The notes under the pieces were generated by a model that saw only the letters and a program-made list of their open reading frames with translations, searched no databases and was not told where the DNA came from. The position numbers and the translations under genes are program-made. A stretch of 64,000 nt of DNA from Pectobacterium carotovorum (lineage in GTDB: Bacteria; Pseudomonadota; Gammaproteobacteria; Enterobacterales; Enterobacteriaceae), in assembly GCA_016415585.1 (NCBI GenBank), contig CP066552.1:2852001-2916000 (forward strand), read 5' to 3'. Every line of letters starts with the position of its first letter. Position 1 is the first letter of the stretch. Positions 49,570 through 58,422 of the stretch are shown here, piece after piece.

Positions 49570-51582
49570 TTAGGATACGGCGATAAATTGTGTGCGCAGT
49601 GCGTGTACTTCATCGCGCAGAGCGGCCGCCTCTTCAAATTCAAGGTTCTGCGCGTGCGTCAACATCTTGCTTTCCAACTCGCGAATTTTCAGCTCCAGCG
49701 CCTTCGGCGTCATGAGTTCATAACCTGCTGCTGGCTCTGCCGCTTTACGACTGCCACGCCCTTTGCCTTTGTTCGTCGGCTTACCGAGTTGCAGGATATC
49801 GGAGATCTTCTTATTGATACCCTGCGGCACAATGCCGTGCTCGGTGTTGTAGGCTTCCTGCTTCTCGCGGCGACGCTCCGTTTCACCAATCGCTTTCGCC
49901 ATCGATGCTGTAATCCGGTCGCCGTAGAGAATGGCTTTGCCACGCAGGTTACGTGCCGCACGCCCAATCGTCTGGATCAGAGAACGTTCAGAGCGCAGGA
50001 AGCCTTCTTTATCGGCATCCAGAATCGCCACCAGCGACACTTCTGGCATATCCAGCCCTTCACGCAGCAGGTTGATCCCCACCAGCACATCGAACTCGCC
50101 AAGACGTAAATCACGGATGATTTCCACGCGCTCGACGGTGTCGATATCCGAGTGCAGATAACGTACCCGCTCGCCGTGTTCTTCCAGATATTCCGTCAGG
50201 TCTTCCGCCATGCGTTTGGTCAGCGTGGTCACCAGTACCCGCTCATTAATCGCGGCACGCAGACGAATTTCGGAAAGCAGGTCATCCACCTGTGTCGCGA
50301 CAGGCCGCACTTCAATGATCGGATCGAGCAATCCGGTGGGGCGAACCACCTGATCGATCACTTCACCGCCCGATTTTTCCAGTTCATAGTTACCCGGCGT
50401 CGCAGACACGTAGATCGTCTGCGGAGCCAGCGCTTCAAATTCTTCAAATTTCATCGGTCGGTTATCCAGCGCTGAAGGTAGCCGGAAACCGTATTCGACC
50501 AGCGTTTCTTTACGCGCGCGGTCGCCGCGATACATACCGCCAATCTGGGGAACGGTGACGTGGGATTCATCAATGACCAGCAGCCCGTCCGCAGGCAAAT
50601 AGTCAAACAGCGTCGGTGGCGGTTCGCCGGGGCCACGACCGGAAAGGTAGCGTGAGTAGTTTTCGATACCGGAGCAGTAGCCCAGTTCGTTCATCATCTC
50701 CAGATCAAACTGGGTGCGCTGACTCAGCCGCTGCTCTTCCACCAGTTTGTCATTGGCCAGCAGCACCTTTTTACGGTCGGCCAGTTCAACCTTGATATCT
50801 TCCATCGCCTGCAAAATACGCTCACGCGGTGTGACGTAGTGCGTTTTAGGATAGATGGTATAGCGCGGTACCGTTTGGAGCACGTGACCCGTCAGCGGGT
50901 CAAACAGCGACAACCGTTCTACTTCTTCATCGAACAGTTCAACGCGCAGAGCGATTTCGTCAGATTCCGCAGGGAAGATATCGATCACCTCACCACGCAC
51001 GCGGAACGTACCGCGCTGAAACGCCTGATCGTTACGGGAATATTGCAACTCGGCCAGACGCCGCAAAATAGCGCGCTGGTCAATCAGCATCCCTTGCGTC
51101 AGGTGCAGCATCATTTTCAGATAGAGATCGGGATCGCCCAGACCATAGATCGCGGATACCGAGGCCACGACGATGACATCGCGCCGCTCCAGCAGCGCTT
51201 TTGTCGCGGAAAGGCGCATCTGTTCGATATGTTCGTTAACTGACGCATCTTTTTCAATAAAGGTGTCAGAGCTGGGAACGTAGGCCTCTGGCTGATAATA
51301 GTCGTAATACGAAACGAAGTACTCGACGGCATTATCGGGAAAGAATTCTTTCATCTCGCCGTACAGCTGGGCTGCCAGCGTTTTATTTGGCGCCAGCATC
51401 ATCGTCGGCCGATTGAGGTCGGCAATCACATTGGCGATAGTGAACGTCTTACCTGAGCCCGTTACCCCGAGTAGCGTTTGGTGCGCCAACCCATCTTCCA
51501 GGCCCTCTTTTAAACGACGAATGGCCTTCGGCTGATCGCCTGCTGGTTTAAAGTCAGAATTCAGTGTAAATACTTTACTCAT
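49570..51582 (-). CDS. uvrB: Excinuclease ABC subunit B
   Basis: 670-residue damage-verification helicase of nucleotide excision repair. Walker [16 protein letters not shown] near residue 40, the beta-hairpin region [33 protein letters not shown] (motif II), later helicase motifs [20 protein letters not shown] and QTIGRAARN, and the C-terminal UVR motif ([19 protein letters not shown]) for UvrC binding. ATG 51582 matches the E. coli start MSKxFxLNS. SOS control is expected from the LexA box upstream. Confidence 0.97.
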   Translation of the reverse strand: MSKVFTLNSDFKPAGDQPKAIRRLKEGLEDGLAHQTLLGVTGSGKTFTIANVIADLNRPTMMLAPNKTLAAQLYGEMKEFFPDNAVEYFVSYYDYYQPEAYVPSSDTFIEKDASVNEHIEQMRLSATKALLERRDVIVVASVSAIYGLGDPDLYLKMMLHLTQGMLIDQRAILRRLAELQYSRNDQAFQRGTFRVRGEVIDIFPAESDEIALRVELFDEEVERLSLFDPLTGHVLQTVPRYTIYPKTHYVTPRERILQAMEDIKVELADRKKVLLANDKLVEEQRLSQRTQFDLEMMNELGYCSGIENYSRYLSGRGPGEPPPTLFDYLPADGLLVIDESHVTVPQIGGMYRGDRARKETLVEYGFRLPSALDNRPMKFEEFEALAPQTIYVSATPGNYELEKSGGEVIDQVVRPTGLLDPIIEVRPVATQVDDLLSEIRLRAAINERVLVTTLTKRMAEDLTEYLEEHGERVRYLHSDIDTVERVEIIRDLRLGEFDVLVGINLLREGLDMPEVSLVAILDADKEGFLRSERSLIQTIGRAARNLRGKAILYGDRITASMAKAIGETERRREKQEAYNTEHGIVPQGINKKISDILQLGKPTNKGKGRGSRKAAEPAAGYELMTPKALELKIRELESKMLTHAQNLEFEEAAALRDEVHALRTQFIAVS

Positions 51583-51691
51583 CGTCAAGCACGCTACTTA
51601 TCGTTATTACGCATCGCTCAAGACGATGACCGTGGGTGGATGTTCGGAACTTTATTCTGGATGCCAATGGCGAGATTCGCCATCGCAATGA

Positions 51692-51711
51692 TACTGGATA
51701 GAAAAACAGCA
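51692..51711 (-). promoter_or_regulatory. LexA box upstream of uvrB
   Basis: TACTGGATAGAAAAACAGCA on the plus strand, the form CTGG-N8-ACAG, as I recall for the E. coli uvrB box (TACTGGATAAAAAAACAGTT). It is 110 bases before the uvrB ATG, so uvrB is SOS-inducible. Confidence 0.9.
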
Positions 51712-52435
51712 TCAAGCAAATTGTCGCCGAATTGGATGGCTAATCGACAAATGAATTTGCTAGCACATTCATATTCAATCTACCAGATAAAATCATCATG
51801 ATTTATCCCCAATGTTGGTAGACCTGTAACATGCAGAGATGGGCGATGACGTTAATTTATGCAACTACGCAGCGTTGATGTTCAAGGCGCTTGATTTTAC
51901 TTAACGATATGATAATAAATAGATTAGAAAAACCGAGGAGAATAACGTCAAACTGGCGACAACCCGCGTCAGCTCTCGGTTAGAATGCGTTGTCTTTCCA
52001 TAATGCACATAGTTATCCACAGAAATGGTGGATAACTCCCACAATCCCGCGTCAGTACTGAATTAGAGAAATACCCGCTTCATTCGCGATTCCCTCCGAT
52101 ATGGATTTTCTTCACACTCTTTCTTTGATTTATCGCATAAGTATTAGACGGAAAAAGACTAAAAACAGCAGAGGACTAAATTGCAAAAATTCAGATACGT
52201 CGGGAGTTTAGGGGAAAATTCAAGAAGATTTTATCTATTAATTGAAATAAAAATGTCGATATTACATGCATGAGACCGCCCACGGTAAAAATGACAAAAG
52301 CCCTGGCTATGATGAAGCACAAGTAGGGGTCAAAGCCTGGGCAGCCGTATTAACATATCTTTTGTCAATTCGATAAAATCCGCAGCAGACAAGCGGATTA
52401 TGACCCATACATCCTGTAACCCTCCCATCTGACGA
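51712..52435. other. Gene-free region upstream of uvrB
   Basis: About 720 bases without an intact gene. It contains the DnaA-box pair at 52012-52036 and decayed, AT-rich sequence that leads into restriction-gene remnants. A minus-strand run around 52330-52480 (NQSDLPYVMGLIRQSFDRQM, LSAADFIELTKDM) looks coding-like but is not recognised. Confidence 0.45.
52012..52036. promoter_or_regulatory. Inverted pair of DnaA boxes
   Basis: GTTATCCAC (52012-52020) and its exact inverse GTGGATAAC (52028-52036) are separated by seven bases. The first, read with the next base, is the consensus DnaA box TTATCCACA; the second is one base off. They lie about 430 bases upstream of uvrB. Confidence 0.75.
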
Positions 52436-52558
52436 TCAAAGGACTGACGAATCAAACCCATCACGTAAGGAAGATCGCTTTGGTTTGACAATCCTACCTC
52501 TAACGAACTGCGGAGATTTGCGCAAAAATTTAAGCAGATTAGCTTCTGTGGCTTTCAC
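52436..52558 (-). pseudogene. N-terminal fragment of a DUF262 (GmrS-like) gene
   Basis: A 40-codon minus frame starts at GTG 52558 with AAGGAATAAGAA upstream. Its first 19 residues, VKATEANLLKFLRKSPQFV, match the start of DUF262 proteins (MKATExNLLxFLxKSPQFVIPIYQRxY) of the GmrSD type IV restriction family. The sequence then departs (RGRIVKPKRSSL) and stops, so nearly the whole gene has been deleted. Confidence 0.65.
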
Positions 52559-52801
52559 TTCTTATTCCTTAGTCCATTGAAAAAGAGCGAACCGACACAT
52601 CCGCTCCCGAGTCCGCACCGATGTCCTTAGCCCATTGACGTGCTATCGCCAGCGTGGATTCAGCGCTGCAACACGCAAAAAATCCTTACCATATGCCAAC
52701 GGCGTTGAGTCAGCCCAAACTGACAAGAAGCACTTATCACACGTACAATCGAAAACCTAAAATAGCCTTTACCGAAAAAATGACACTTAACAGGATTGAG
52801 A

Positions 52802-53407
52802 GTGAATAAACAGCAGCTTGCAGCAAAAATCTGGGAATCCGCCAACCAGATGCGGTCTAAAATCGATGCCAACGAATACAAAGACTACATCCTCGGCTTC
52901 ATCTTTTATAAATACCTTTCGGATAAGCTTGAGCGCTATCCTCGTTTTGGTTTAGCGCCAAAATCCAAGGCCGACTACGCTTTTCTTCTGCACGATCTCT
53001 ACCACCTGAAACCCGATGGCATCATGGCTATCGTCCTACCCCACGGCGTACTCTTCCGCGGCGGTGAGGAGGGTGAGATCCGTAAGAACCTTATCGAAAA
53101 CGACCACCTTAATACGATCATTGGCTTACCGGCGAATATTTTCTTTGGCACCGGCATTCCCACCATTATTCTGGTGCTCAAACAGAAGCGTAAAAACAGT
53201 GACAAGCTGATCGTTGATGCCTCCAAAGGCTTTGCCAAAGAAGGCAAGAGCAATAAGCTGCGCGCATGTGACATCAAAAAAATCTGCAACACGGTTAGAC
53301 CCATGGACAGTTTATCGGCAGCAGGAATAATACGTTTATCAGTAACGAAGAAACCCACAGTTAAGCAAACCATCAGGGCGCATAAGAAAACACAAGAAAG
53401 CCGTTGA
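52802..53407 (+). pseudogene. Internally deleted type I methylase gene (hsdM)
   Basis: About 200 codons remain of a gene usually near 500. The N terminus (VNKQQLAAKIWESANQMRSK, then DYILGFIFYKYLSDKLE) is HsdM; it is joined in frame to DYAFLLHDLYHLKPDGIMAI and GLPANIFFGTGIPTIILVLK from the C-terminal half of HsdM. The deleted middle includes the SAM-binding motif I and the NPPF catalytic motif, so methylation is impossible. The last 40 residues (CNTVRPMDSLSAAGIIRLSV) do not belong to HsdM. GTG 52802 is the likely original start. No hsdS or hsdR is nearby. Confidence 0.85.
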
Positions 53408-53475
53408 CTAAAAAACTTATTTACTTATAATTAATCTTATGGTAAGACGGTGTGGATCTTTAAAACTGAGGGATT

Positions 53476-53736
53476 ATGGTTCAGGTTAGTTGGTCAAAAC
53501 GAGCATTAAAACAACTCGGAACGATTGACACTAGATACCGAAAACGCATCAAGAACAGAGTGGGCGAGCTGACCAGCTTCCCCGATGTGAGTTTGGATCT
53601 GAAAAAACTCGAATCATCTGGCAAGCAATACAGGTTAAGGGTTGGCGATTATCGAGTCATATTTGAGTTAATAGACGGCACACCGCAAGTTTGCGAGATA
53701 CTCGAAGTCAAACGTAGAACATCAACAACATACTAA
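53476..53736 (+). CDS. RelE/ParE-family toxin
   Basis: 86-residue toxin of the RelE superfamily. The basic N-terminal helices (SWSKRALKQLGTIDTRYRKR), YRLRVGDYRVIFELIDG and the C-terminal VCEILEVKRRTSTTY are characteristic of RelE/ParE folds. RelE-type toxins cleave mRNA on the ribosome; the subtype here is not determined. The gene precedes its likely XRE antitoxin gene, the order usual for HigBA-like pairs. A GNRA hairpin follows its stop directly. Confidence 0.88.
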   Translation: MVQVSWSKRALKQLGTIDTRYRKRIKNRVGELTSFPDVSLDLKKLESSGKQYRLRVGDYRVIFELIDGTPQVCEILEVKRRTSTTY

Positions 53737-53752
53737 GGCGGGGAAACCCGCC
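53737..53752 (+). promoter_or_regulatory. Tight hairpin between toxin and antitoxin genes
   Basis: GGCGGG, loop GAAA, CCCGCC: a 6-bp GC stem with a GNRA tetraloop, starting right after the toxin stop codon and 54 bases before the antitoxin start. It could uncouple or set the ratio of the two products. Confidence 0.65.
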
Positions 53753-53806
53753 CAATTCCTAAGTTAGAAGAGGTTTCGCCAACCGAAATTAAATGTTGGA
53801 GTCAAC

Positions 53807-54178
53807 ATGAGCATCCAAATTATCCACGATAAAAACGGCACCCCTGAATACGCGGTGGTTCCATACGAGTTATATCAACGACTGATTGCAAACTCAGACG
53901 ATGACGCGCTTTACGAGAGTATACCCTACACAGCCGATGATGATGATGACGTTACTATCCCTCAAGAAGTTGTCAGTATTCACATTGATCAGGATGTGAG
54001 TATACAGGCGGCATGGAGAATACACAGAGGGCTATCACAGCAGGATGTTGCAAGCGCACTTGGCATTACTCAAGCGGCCGTCTCTCAACTTGAATCACCA
54101 GATTCAAGACCGCAAAAAAGGACCAGAGTAAAATTATCTGAATTGTATAGATGCACCCCAGAACAGCTAATATTGTAA
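53807..54178 (+). CDS. XRE-family antitoxin with Phd-like N terminus
   Basis: 123-residue likely antitoxin of the preceding RelE gene. The C-terminal half is a Cro/CI-type helix-turn-helix (HRGLSQQDVASALGITQAAV, then SQLESPDSRP). The N-terminal segment IIHDKNGTPEYAVVPYELYQ resembles the N-terminal strand-helix of Phd/YefM antitoxins, linked by an acidic run (YTADDDDDVTIPQE). Such composite antitoxins would bind both DNA and toxin. Followed by a hairpin terminator. Confidence 0.85.
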   Translation: MSIQIIHDKNGTPEYAVVPYELYQRLIANSDDDALYESIPYTADDDDDVTIPQEVVSIHIDQDVSIQAAWRIHRGLSQQDVASALGITQAAVSQLESPDSRPQKRTRVKLSELYRCTPEQLIL

Positions 54179-54181
54179 ATC

Positions 54182-54199
54182 AGCCCGGTTCGCCGGGCT
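54182..54199 (+). terminator. Terminator of the RelE/XRE pair
   Basis: AGCCCGG, loop TTCG, CCGGGCT: a 7-bp GC stem with a stable tetraloop, four bases after the antitoxin stop, followed by TACCCTTTTG. Confidence 0.75.
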
Positions 54200-54570
54200 T
54201 ACCCTTTTGAATTTTCTCTCGCCCGCTCCACGCTATCGATCGCCGCCTCAATTACAGCGTGCATGATCTGCACATCACCAACCGTGTACGTGCCATCGAG
54301 CATATCAGCCCATCTCGCCAACGGTGGGCAGGCATCACCTGCCCCCAAACACAGGCGCCATAGAAATAAGTCTACGCCGCTGTCGTCTCGTTCGTCGCTG
54401 TTGCGCTTGCGCCGTTTTCGCTCCCTGCGCTGAGCTTCCAGAAAGGGCCGATGTTCTCCTTTAAGACCTTGCCCAGCAGCAGCAGATAATTTTGGATTTC
54501 GTCCTGAAACAGATTTTCGGCGATCGGGATATTACCGGTATCACGCACCATTTTTCCGTTTTTGATGCAC
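54199..54570 (-). pseudogene. Fragments of unrecognised minus-strand genes cut by the IS3 end
   Basis: Two frames on the minus strand. One ends near 54372 (NIPIAENLFQDEIQNYLLLL, GKVLKENIGPFWKLSAG) and has lost its 5' end at the IS3 boundary. The other runs from about 54390 to a TAA at 54199 (VDLFLWRLCLGAGDACPPLA, then DGTYTVGDVQIMHAVIEAAI) with no clear start. Composition is coding-like and phage or integrative-element genes are my best guess, unproved. Confidence 0.4.
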
Positions 54571-54923
54571 TGATCTGTCCTTGATTTAGTGCCCACCTTG
54601 TTTTCAAATCAGTCAACGAAAGTGAGGTCACTATGACGAGACAACAATATACCCCAGAGTTCAAGCGCAGGGCTGGAGCGTTACTGTTCGAAAGCGGGAA
54701 GTCTGTTGCCCGTATGGCTCAGGAGCTTGATATCAAAGAAAACACACTCTACAACTGGAAAAAAATCTATCAGGATAAGCCGGAGGCGGCTTTCTCCAAC
54801 ACGCCGCAGCTTTCAGTACAGGAACTGGAGATTCGCCGTCTTAAAGCCAAAATCGCTGAACTGGAAGAGGATAAGCTCATCTTGAAAAAAGCGGCGGCGT
54901 TCTTTGCGCGGGAAAGCCGCTAA
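54571..54923 (+). mobile_element. IS3-family remnant: orfA only
   Basis: The OrfA gene is 54633-54923 (96 residues). It has the helix-turn-helix of IS3 transposase subunit A (TRQQYTPEFKRRAGALLFES, MAQELDIKENTLYNWKKIYQ) and the leucine-zipper end (AELEEDKLILKKAAAFFARE). A left end is plausible at about 54571 (TGATCTGTCCTTGATTTAGT), which interrupts a minus-strand gene. The usual orfB, which would carry the DDE catalytic domain and be reached by a -1 frameshift, is absent: sequence after 54923 is unrelated and leads to the mazE operator. The copy cannot transpose by itself. Confidence 0.85.
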
Positions 54924-54977
54924 GATACGCCATGGTCACTCATTTCACTGGTTTTGAAGAAATGTCAGATCTTGTTG

Positions 54978-55032
54978 TGTATCTACAATGTAGATTGACA
55001 CTGACACTTAAATGCTCTACATTGTAGATACA
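54978..55032. promoter_or_regulatory. mazEF operator: perfect inverted repeat
   Basis: TGTATCTACAATGTAGA (54978-54994) and its exact inverse TCTACATTGTAGATACA (55016-55032) flank 21 bases. Each arm contains a 13-base palindrome TCTACA-A-TGTAGA. It ends 22 bases before the mazE ATG, the expected site for MazE or MazEF autorepression. Confidence 0.85.
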
Positions 55033-55054
55033 TTCAATTCAATGAGGATTTTTT

Positions 55055-55306
55055 ATGATCGATGTTCCAGTTAAAAAATGGGGAAACTCACCTGCAATAC
55101 GTCTTTCCTCATCTGTTATGCAAGCGTTTGATATGACGTTTAACGATAGCTTTGACATGGAGATCAGGGAAACAGAAATTGCCCTGATCCCCAAGAAAAA
55201 ACCCAAATATCAGTTTACGCTGGATGAGTTGCTTGAAGGAATGACGCCTGAACATGTCCATGAGAAAGTTGATTTTGGCGCACCAGTCGGCAAGGAGCTG
55301 CTTTAA
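55055..55306 (+). CDS. mazE: MazE antitoxin
   Basis: 83-residue SpoVT/AbrB-fold antitoxin. VKKWGNSPAIRLSSSVMQAF is the DNA-binding N terminus (E. coli: [20 protein letters not shown]); the C-terminal toxin-binding tail (YQFTLDELLEGMTPEHVHEK, then VDFGAPVGKELL) matches the E. coli [24 protein letters not shown] pattern. Its TAA shares an A with the mazF ATG (TAATG), so the two are translationally coupled. Autoregulated through the operator upstream. Confidence 0.95.
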   Translation: MIDVPVKKWGNSPAIRLSSSVMQAFDMTFNDSFDMEIRETEIALIPKKKPKYQFTLDELLEGMTPEHVHEKVDFGAPVGKELL

Positions 55307-55638
55307 TGGTTTCTCGTTTTGTTCCTGATTCCGGCGATTTGATCTGGTTAGATTTTGATCCGGTAGTGGGGTATGAACAGGGAGGACATCGCCCCGCTGT
55401 TGTTCTTAGTCCTTTTCCTTATAATAATTTGACCGGAATGTGCTTATGCACCCCCTGCACAACCCAGCGCAAAGGGTATAACTTCGAAGTCGAATTATCT
55501 GGAGACCGTGAAAGCGTGGCTCTCGCCGATCAGGTCACTTGTGTAGATTGGCGTAATCGGAAGGCAACAAAGAAAGGCAAAGTAACAGCCGATGAGTTAG
55601 AACTCATCAGAGCAAAAGCTAAAGCTTTGATTGGCTAA
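55306..55638 (+). CDS. mazF: MazF endoribonuclease toxin
   Basis: 110-residue MazF (E. coli 111). MVSRFVPDSGDLIWLDFDPV, GHRPAVVLSPFPYNN, TGMCLCTPCTTQRKGYNF and the C-terminal DELELIRAKAKALIG follow E. coli MazF almost throughout, including the Arg and Thr residues of the active site (HRPAV, CTTQ). Cleaves single-stranded mRNA, at ACA in E. coli; specificity here is inferred. Apparently intact. In E. coli mazEF lies by relA, so this copy has a different location. Confidence 0.95.
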   Translation: MVSRFVPDSGDLIWLDFDPVVGYEQGGHRPAVVLSPFPYNNLTGMCLCTPCTTQRKGYNFEVELSGDRESVALADQVTCVDWRNRKATKKGKVTADELELIRAKAKALIG

Positions 55639-55782
55639 ATTAAAGTCATGTTCAGCCAGATCTAATCGAGTAACCAACTCCCTTTTCAGGCCACTAACGG
55701 TTATCTCCTGTAAAACATCATAGTTACTCAGCTTGAACCACTGTTTTACCGCCTTCATGACTTCGCTTGCTTTTACCGCCAT
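55597..55782 (-). pseudogene. Short fragment of an unrecognised gene (DUF6387-like pattern)
   Basis: A 61-codon minus frame overlapping the mazF 3' end by 42 nt. The segment VMKAVKQWFKLSNYDVLQEI with W-F-x-L-x-N-Y-D is reminiscent of the N terminus of DUF6387 proteins found on integrative elements; after about 45 residues the frame runs into mazF. I take it as a truncated remnant. Low certainty on the family. Confidence 0.4.
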
Positions 55783-55938
55783 CCCTTCTTTGCTGTTAGC
55801 TGAAATATCTCAATCCATTTTCTATCGATTTCAGCACTTGGCAACAGGTAAAGATGAATTTTTGACGATATGCACAAGAGGAGATAAGTAGCAATCTGGG
55901 GGGATAATAAGAGAAAAAAACAGGTAGGCCAGAAACAA

Positions 55939-55964
55939 AAAAGCCTCTGGTTAAGGAGGCTTTT
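55939..55964 (-). terminator. Terminator of the tRNA-Ser transcript
   Basis: AAAAGCCTC pairs with GAGGCTTTT around an 8-base loop; the minus strand continues TTGTTTC. It lies 65 bases past the 3' end of tRNA-Ser. Confidence 0.8.
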
Positions 55965-56028
55965 ATGCTGCACTTTATGCAGTAAAGAATCAAAAAAACT
56001 AATTAAGTCACTGATTCTATTGAATGCG
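55965..56028. other. Spacer between tRNA-Ser and its terminator
   Basis: Non-coding. A direct repeat of the tRNA 3' end, as a flanking integrase site would leave, was looked for across 51.6-56.0 kb and not seen. Confidence 0.4.
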
Positions 56029-56116
56029 TGGCGGAGGAGTAGAGATTCGAACTCTAGAACACTTTCGCGTCGCCGGTTTTCAAGACCGGTGCCTTCAACC
56101 ACTCGGCCACTCCTCC
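56029..56116 (-). tRNA. serT: tRNA-Ser (anticodon TGA)
   Basis: 88 nt. On the minus strand the gene starts GGAGGAGTGGCCGAGTGG, the anticodon arm is CCGGTCTTGAAAACCGG with TGA at the centre, a long variable arm (GCGACGCGAAAGTGTT) marks it as class II, the T arm is GAGTTCGAATCTC, and the 3' end is CTCCTCCGCCA with CCA encoded. In E. coli serT lies next to yccA, as here. Confidence 0.97.
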
Positions 56117-56405
56117 GCAATGACGCGAACTATAAACAGTGTGTGAGATCTTGTAAAGCATCACAGCGCTCAATTGCCTGAAAAACAACCTAACACAACG
56201 CAATTGAACGCAAAATCGTCATAAGACACATAAAATAGAGCAATTTATCCCCGCGAACATATGAATTGCAGGACAAAATACGAACACTAAAAGGAAGCAT
56301 GACGCATTGGCAGCGTAAAGAAGGGTAAACCACCTTTAATAACGTCCTGCAACTATTTACTCTTTGACATTGGATAATAGCACCCTGAAGAGAGAGTCGC
56401 TGACT
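56117..56405. other. Divergent region between serT and yccA
   Basis: 289 bases with the promoters for tRNA-Ser and yccA. No specific site recognised. Confidence 0.4.
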
Positions 56406-57065
56406 ATGGATCGTATTGTTGTTTCCTCTACCCGTGAAAGCTCGCTACTCAGCACCCATAAAGTGCTGCGTAATACTTATTTCCTGCTGTCGCTGACACT
56501 GGGTTTTTCTGCCGTTACCGCAACGGCAAGTACTGTACTTAACCTGCCCGCACCTGGCTTAATTCTGATGCTGGTTGGTTTTTATGGTCTGATGTTCCTG
56601 ACGCACAAACTGGCGAACAGTCCTGCCGGTATTCTGGCGGCGTTCGCACTGACCGGATTCATGGGTTATACGCTGGGCCCGATTTTAAGCTCGCTGATTT
56701 CCTCAGGCGCAGGCGACATTGTCATGCTGGCTCTGGGCGGCACGGCGGTGGTGTTCTTCTGCTGTTCAGCTTATGTCTTAACAACACGTAAGGATATGTC
56801 CTTCCTGTCTGGCATGATGATGGCAGGATTCGTTGTTCTGGTTGTTGCCGTTATCGCCAATCTGTTCTTGCAGATTCCGGCCCTGCATCTGGCAATCAGT
56901 GCCCTGTTTATTCTGTTCTCTGCGGGTGCCATTCTGTGGGAAACCAGTAACATCATTCACGGTGGCGAAACCAACTACATCCGAGCGACGGTTAGCCTGT
57001 ATGTCGCGATATACAATATCTTCGTTAGCTTGTTGAGCATTCTGGGCATCATGCGTAACGACTAA
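56406..57065 (+). CDS. yccA: Bax inhibitor-1 family protein YccA
   Basis: 219 residues, the E. coli length. Seven-helix BI-1 family membrane protein; E. coli YccA is a substrate and modulator of the FtsH protease and protects Sec[21 protein letters not shown] is the cytosolic tail that FtsH grips. ATG 56406 fits E. coli; 14 earlier in-frame codons are not conserved. Terminator 24 bases after the stop. Confidence 0.95.
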   Translation: MDRIVVSSTRESSLLSTHKVLRNTYFLLSLTLGFSAVTATASTVLNLPAPGLILMLVGFYGLMFLTHKLANSPAGILAAFALTGFMGYTLGPILSSLISSGAGDIVMLALGGTAVVFFCCSAYVLTTRKDMSFLSGMMMAGFVVLVVAVIANLFLQIPALHLAISALFILFSAGAILWETSNIIHGGETNYIRATVSLYVAIYNIFVSLLSILGIMRND

Positions 57066-57088
57066 GTCTCGTCTATTGCCACACCGAG

Positions 57089-57112
57089 AAAGCCCCATCT
57101 GGGGCTTTTTTT
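57089..57112 (+). terminator. Terminator after yccA
   Basis: AAAGCCCC, loop ATCT, GGGGCTTT followed by TTTTA: a classic intrinsic terminator. Confidence 0.93.
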
Positions 57113-57174
57113 ATTCCGGTGCAGACAGCAAAATTTGTTAAACTACGGGCTGAACTATCGCAGTCGGAGAGAAG

Positions 57175-57504
57175 ATGTTGGAGTTTGAAGGGCGAACAAT
57201 CGCAACTGACGCGCAGGGTTACCTGATGGACAGCACTGTATGGAGTGAAGCATTGGCTCACGTGTTAGCGGAACAGGAAGGCATAGTGTTGACTGAACCG
57301 CATTGGGAAGTCGTCCGGTTTGTGCGGCATTTTTATCAGGAGTTCAATACGTCCCCCGCGATACGTATGTTGGTTAAGGCGATGGCGCAAAAGTACGGTG
57401 AGGATAAAGGAAATAGCCGCTACCTGTATAAGCTGTTTCCAAAAGGGCCAGCCAAGCAGGCAACTAAAATCGCCGGCTTACCCAAACCGGTGAAATGCAT
57501 CTAG
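57175..57504 (+). CDS. tusE: Sulfurtransferase TusE
   Basis: 109 residues (E. coli 109). Last sulfur relay protein that hands persulfide sulfur from TusBCD to MnmA for the 2-thiouridine in tRNA wobble position 34. The acceptor cysteine is the penultimate residue (PVKCI end). [25 protein letters not shown] DsrC blocks are intact ([17 protein letters not shown]). Terminator of yccA separates it from the gene before. Confidence 0.96.
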   Translation: MLEFEGRTIATDAQGYLMDSTVWSEALAHVLAEQEGIVLTEPHWEVVRFVRHFYQEFNTSPAIRMLVKAMAQKYGEDKGNSRYLYKLFPKGPAKQATKIAGLPKPVKCI

Positions 57505-57516
57505 CGTCACCCAGAT

Positions 57517-57798
57517 TCAATAGCGGATCGTAAAATTTTCATAATCCGTCTTGCCATGTGGCTCAATAAGCACCTTATCAACTCTGGCGCTTCGTGGGCC
57601 CCCTTGTTTCAACCACTCAATCAACGCGTCTACCGCATGAGGTTCACCATTTACCACCACTTCAACGCAGCCATCATCACAATTGTGCGCATACCCATTG
57701 AGCCCTAGTCGCACAGCCTGATATTGCGTGCTGTAGCGAAAACCTACCCCCTGAACCACACCATAGACATAGGCTACAGTCGCTATCTTTGCCATCAT
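57517..57798 (-). CDS. yccX: Acylphosphatase YccX
   Basis: 93 residues. Small acylphosphatase: catalytic Arg and loop in [18 protein letters not shown] and the Asn in [18 protein letters not shown]. Hydrolyses carboxyl-phosphate bonds such as acetyl phosphate or 1,3-bisphosphoglycerate. The [10 protein letters not shown] segment completes the fold. Converges with tusE, 12 bases between. Confidence 0.95.
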   Translation of the reverse strand: MMAKIATVAYVYGVVQGVGFRYSTQYQAVRLGLNGYAHNCDDGCVEVVVNGEPHAVDALIEWLKQGGPRSARVDKVLIEPHGKTDYENFTIRY

Positions 57799-57960
57799 CC
57801 CCCCTTTTCAACCCAAACAACATTTCATTAGTCGGACTGTATCTTCTAAAAATTTACGCCATACTATAATAGTGTGTTCGGCCTGTGATTTACCAATGAG
57901 CACATGGCGTTATTGCTTGAAAAACCTCTGTACGCTAAAAGACACTATCGGATGCGCTAG

Positions 57961-58326
<366 letters not shown>

Positions 58327-58422
58327 TGTTCATCCATGGTAGATAATGGCTACCGAAAACAGACATTGGCGATGTTGTGATTATCAGCATCGTCAGTGGC
58401 TGCAATCTATTTATCCAAACAC

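Noticed and set aside
52012..52036. Replication origin
   Set aside because: Only two DnaA boxes, no clear AT-rich unwinding element with further boxes, and no origin-linked genes.
51600..56130. Integrative element with att repeats at tRNA-Ser
   Set aside because: No integrase gene and no visible direct repeat of the tRNA 3' end in the interval, so insertion into serT cannot be shown.
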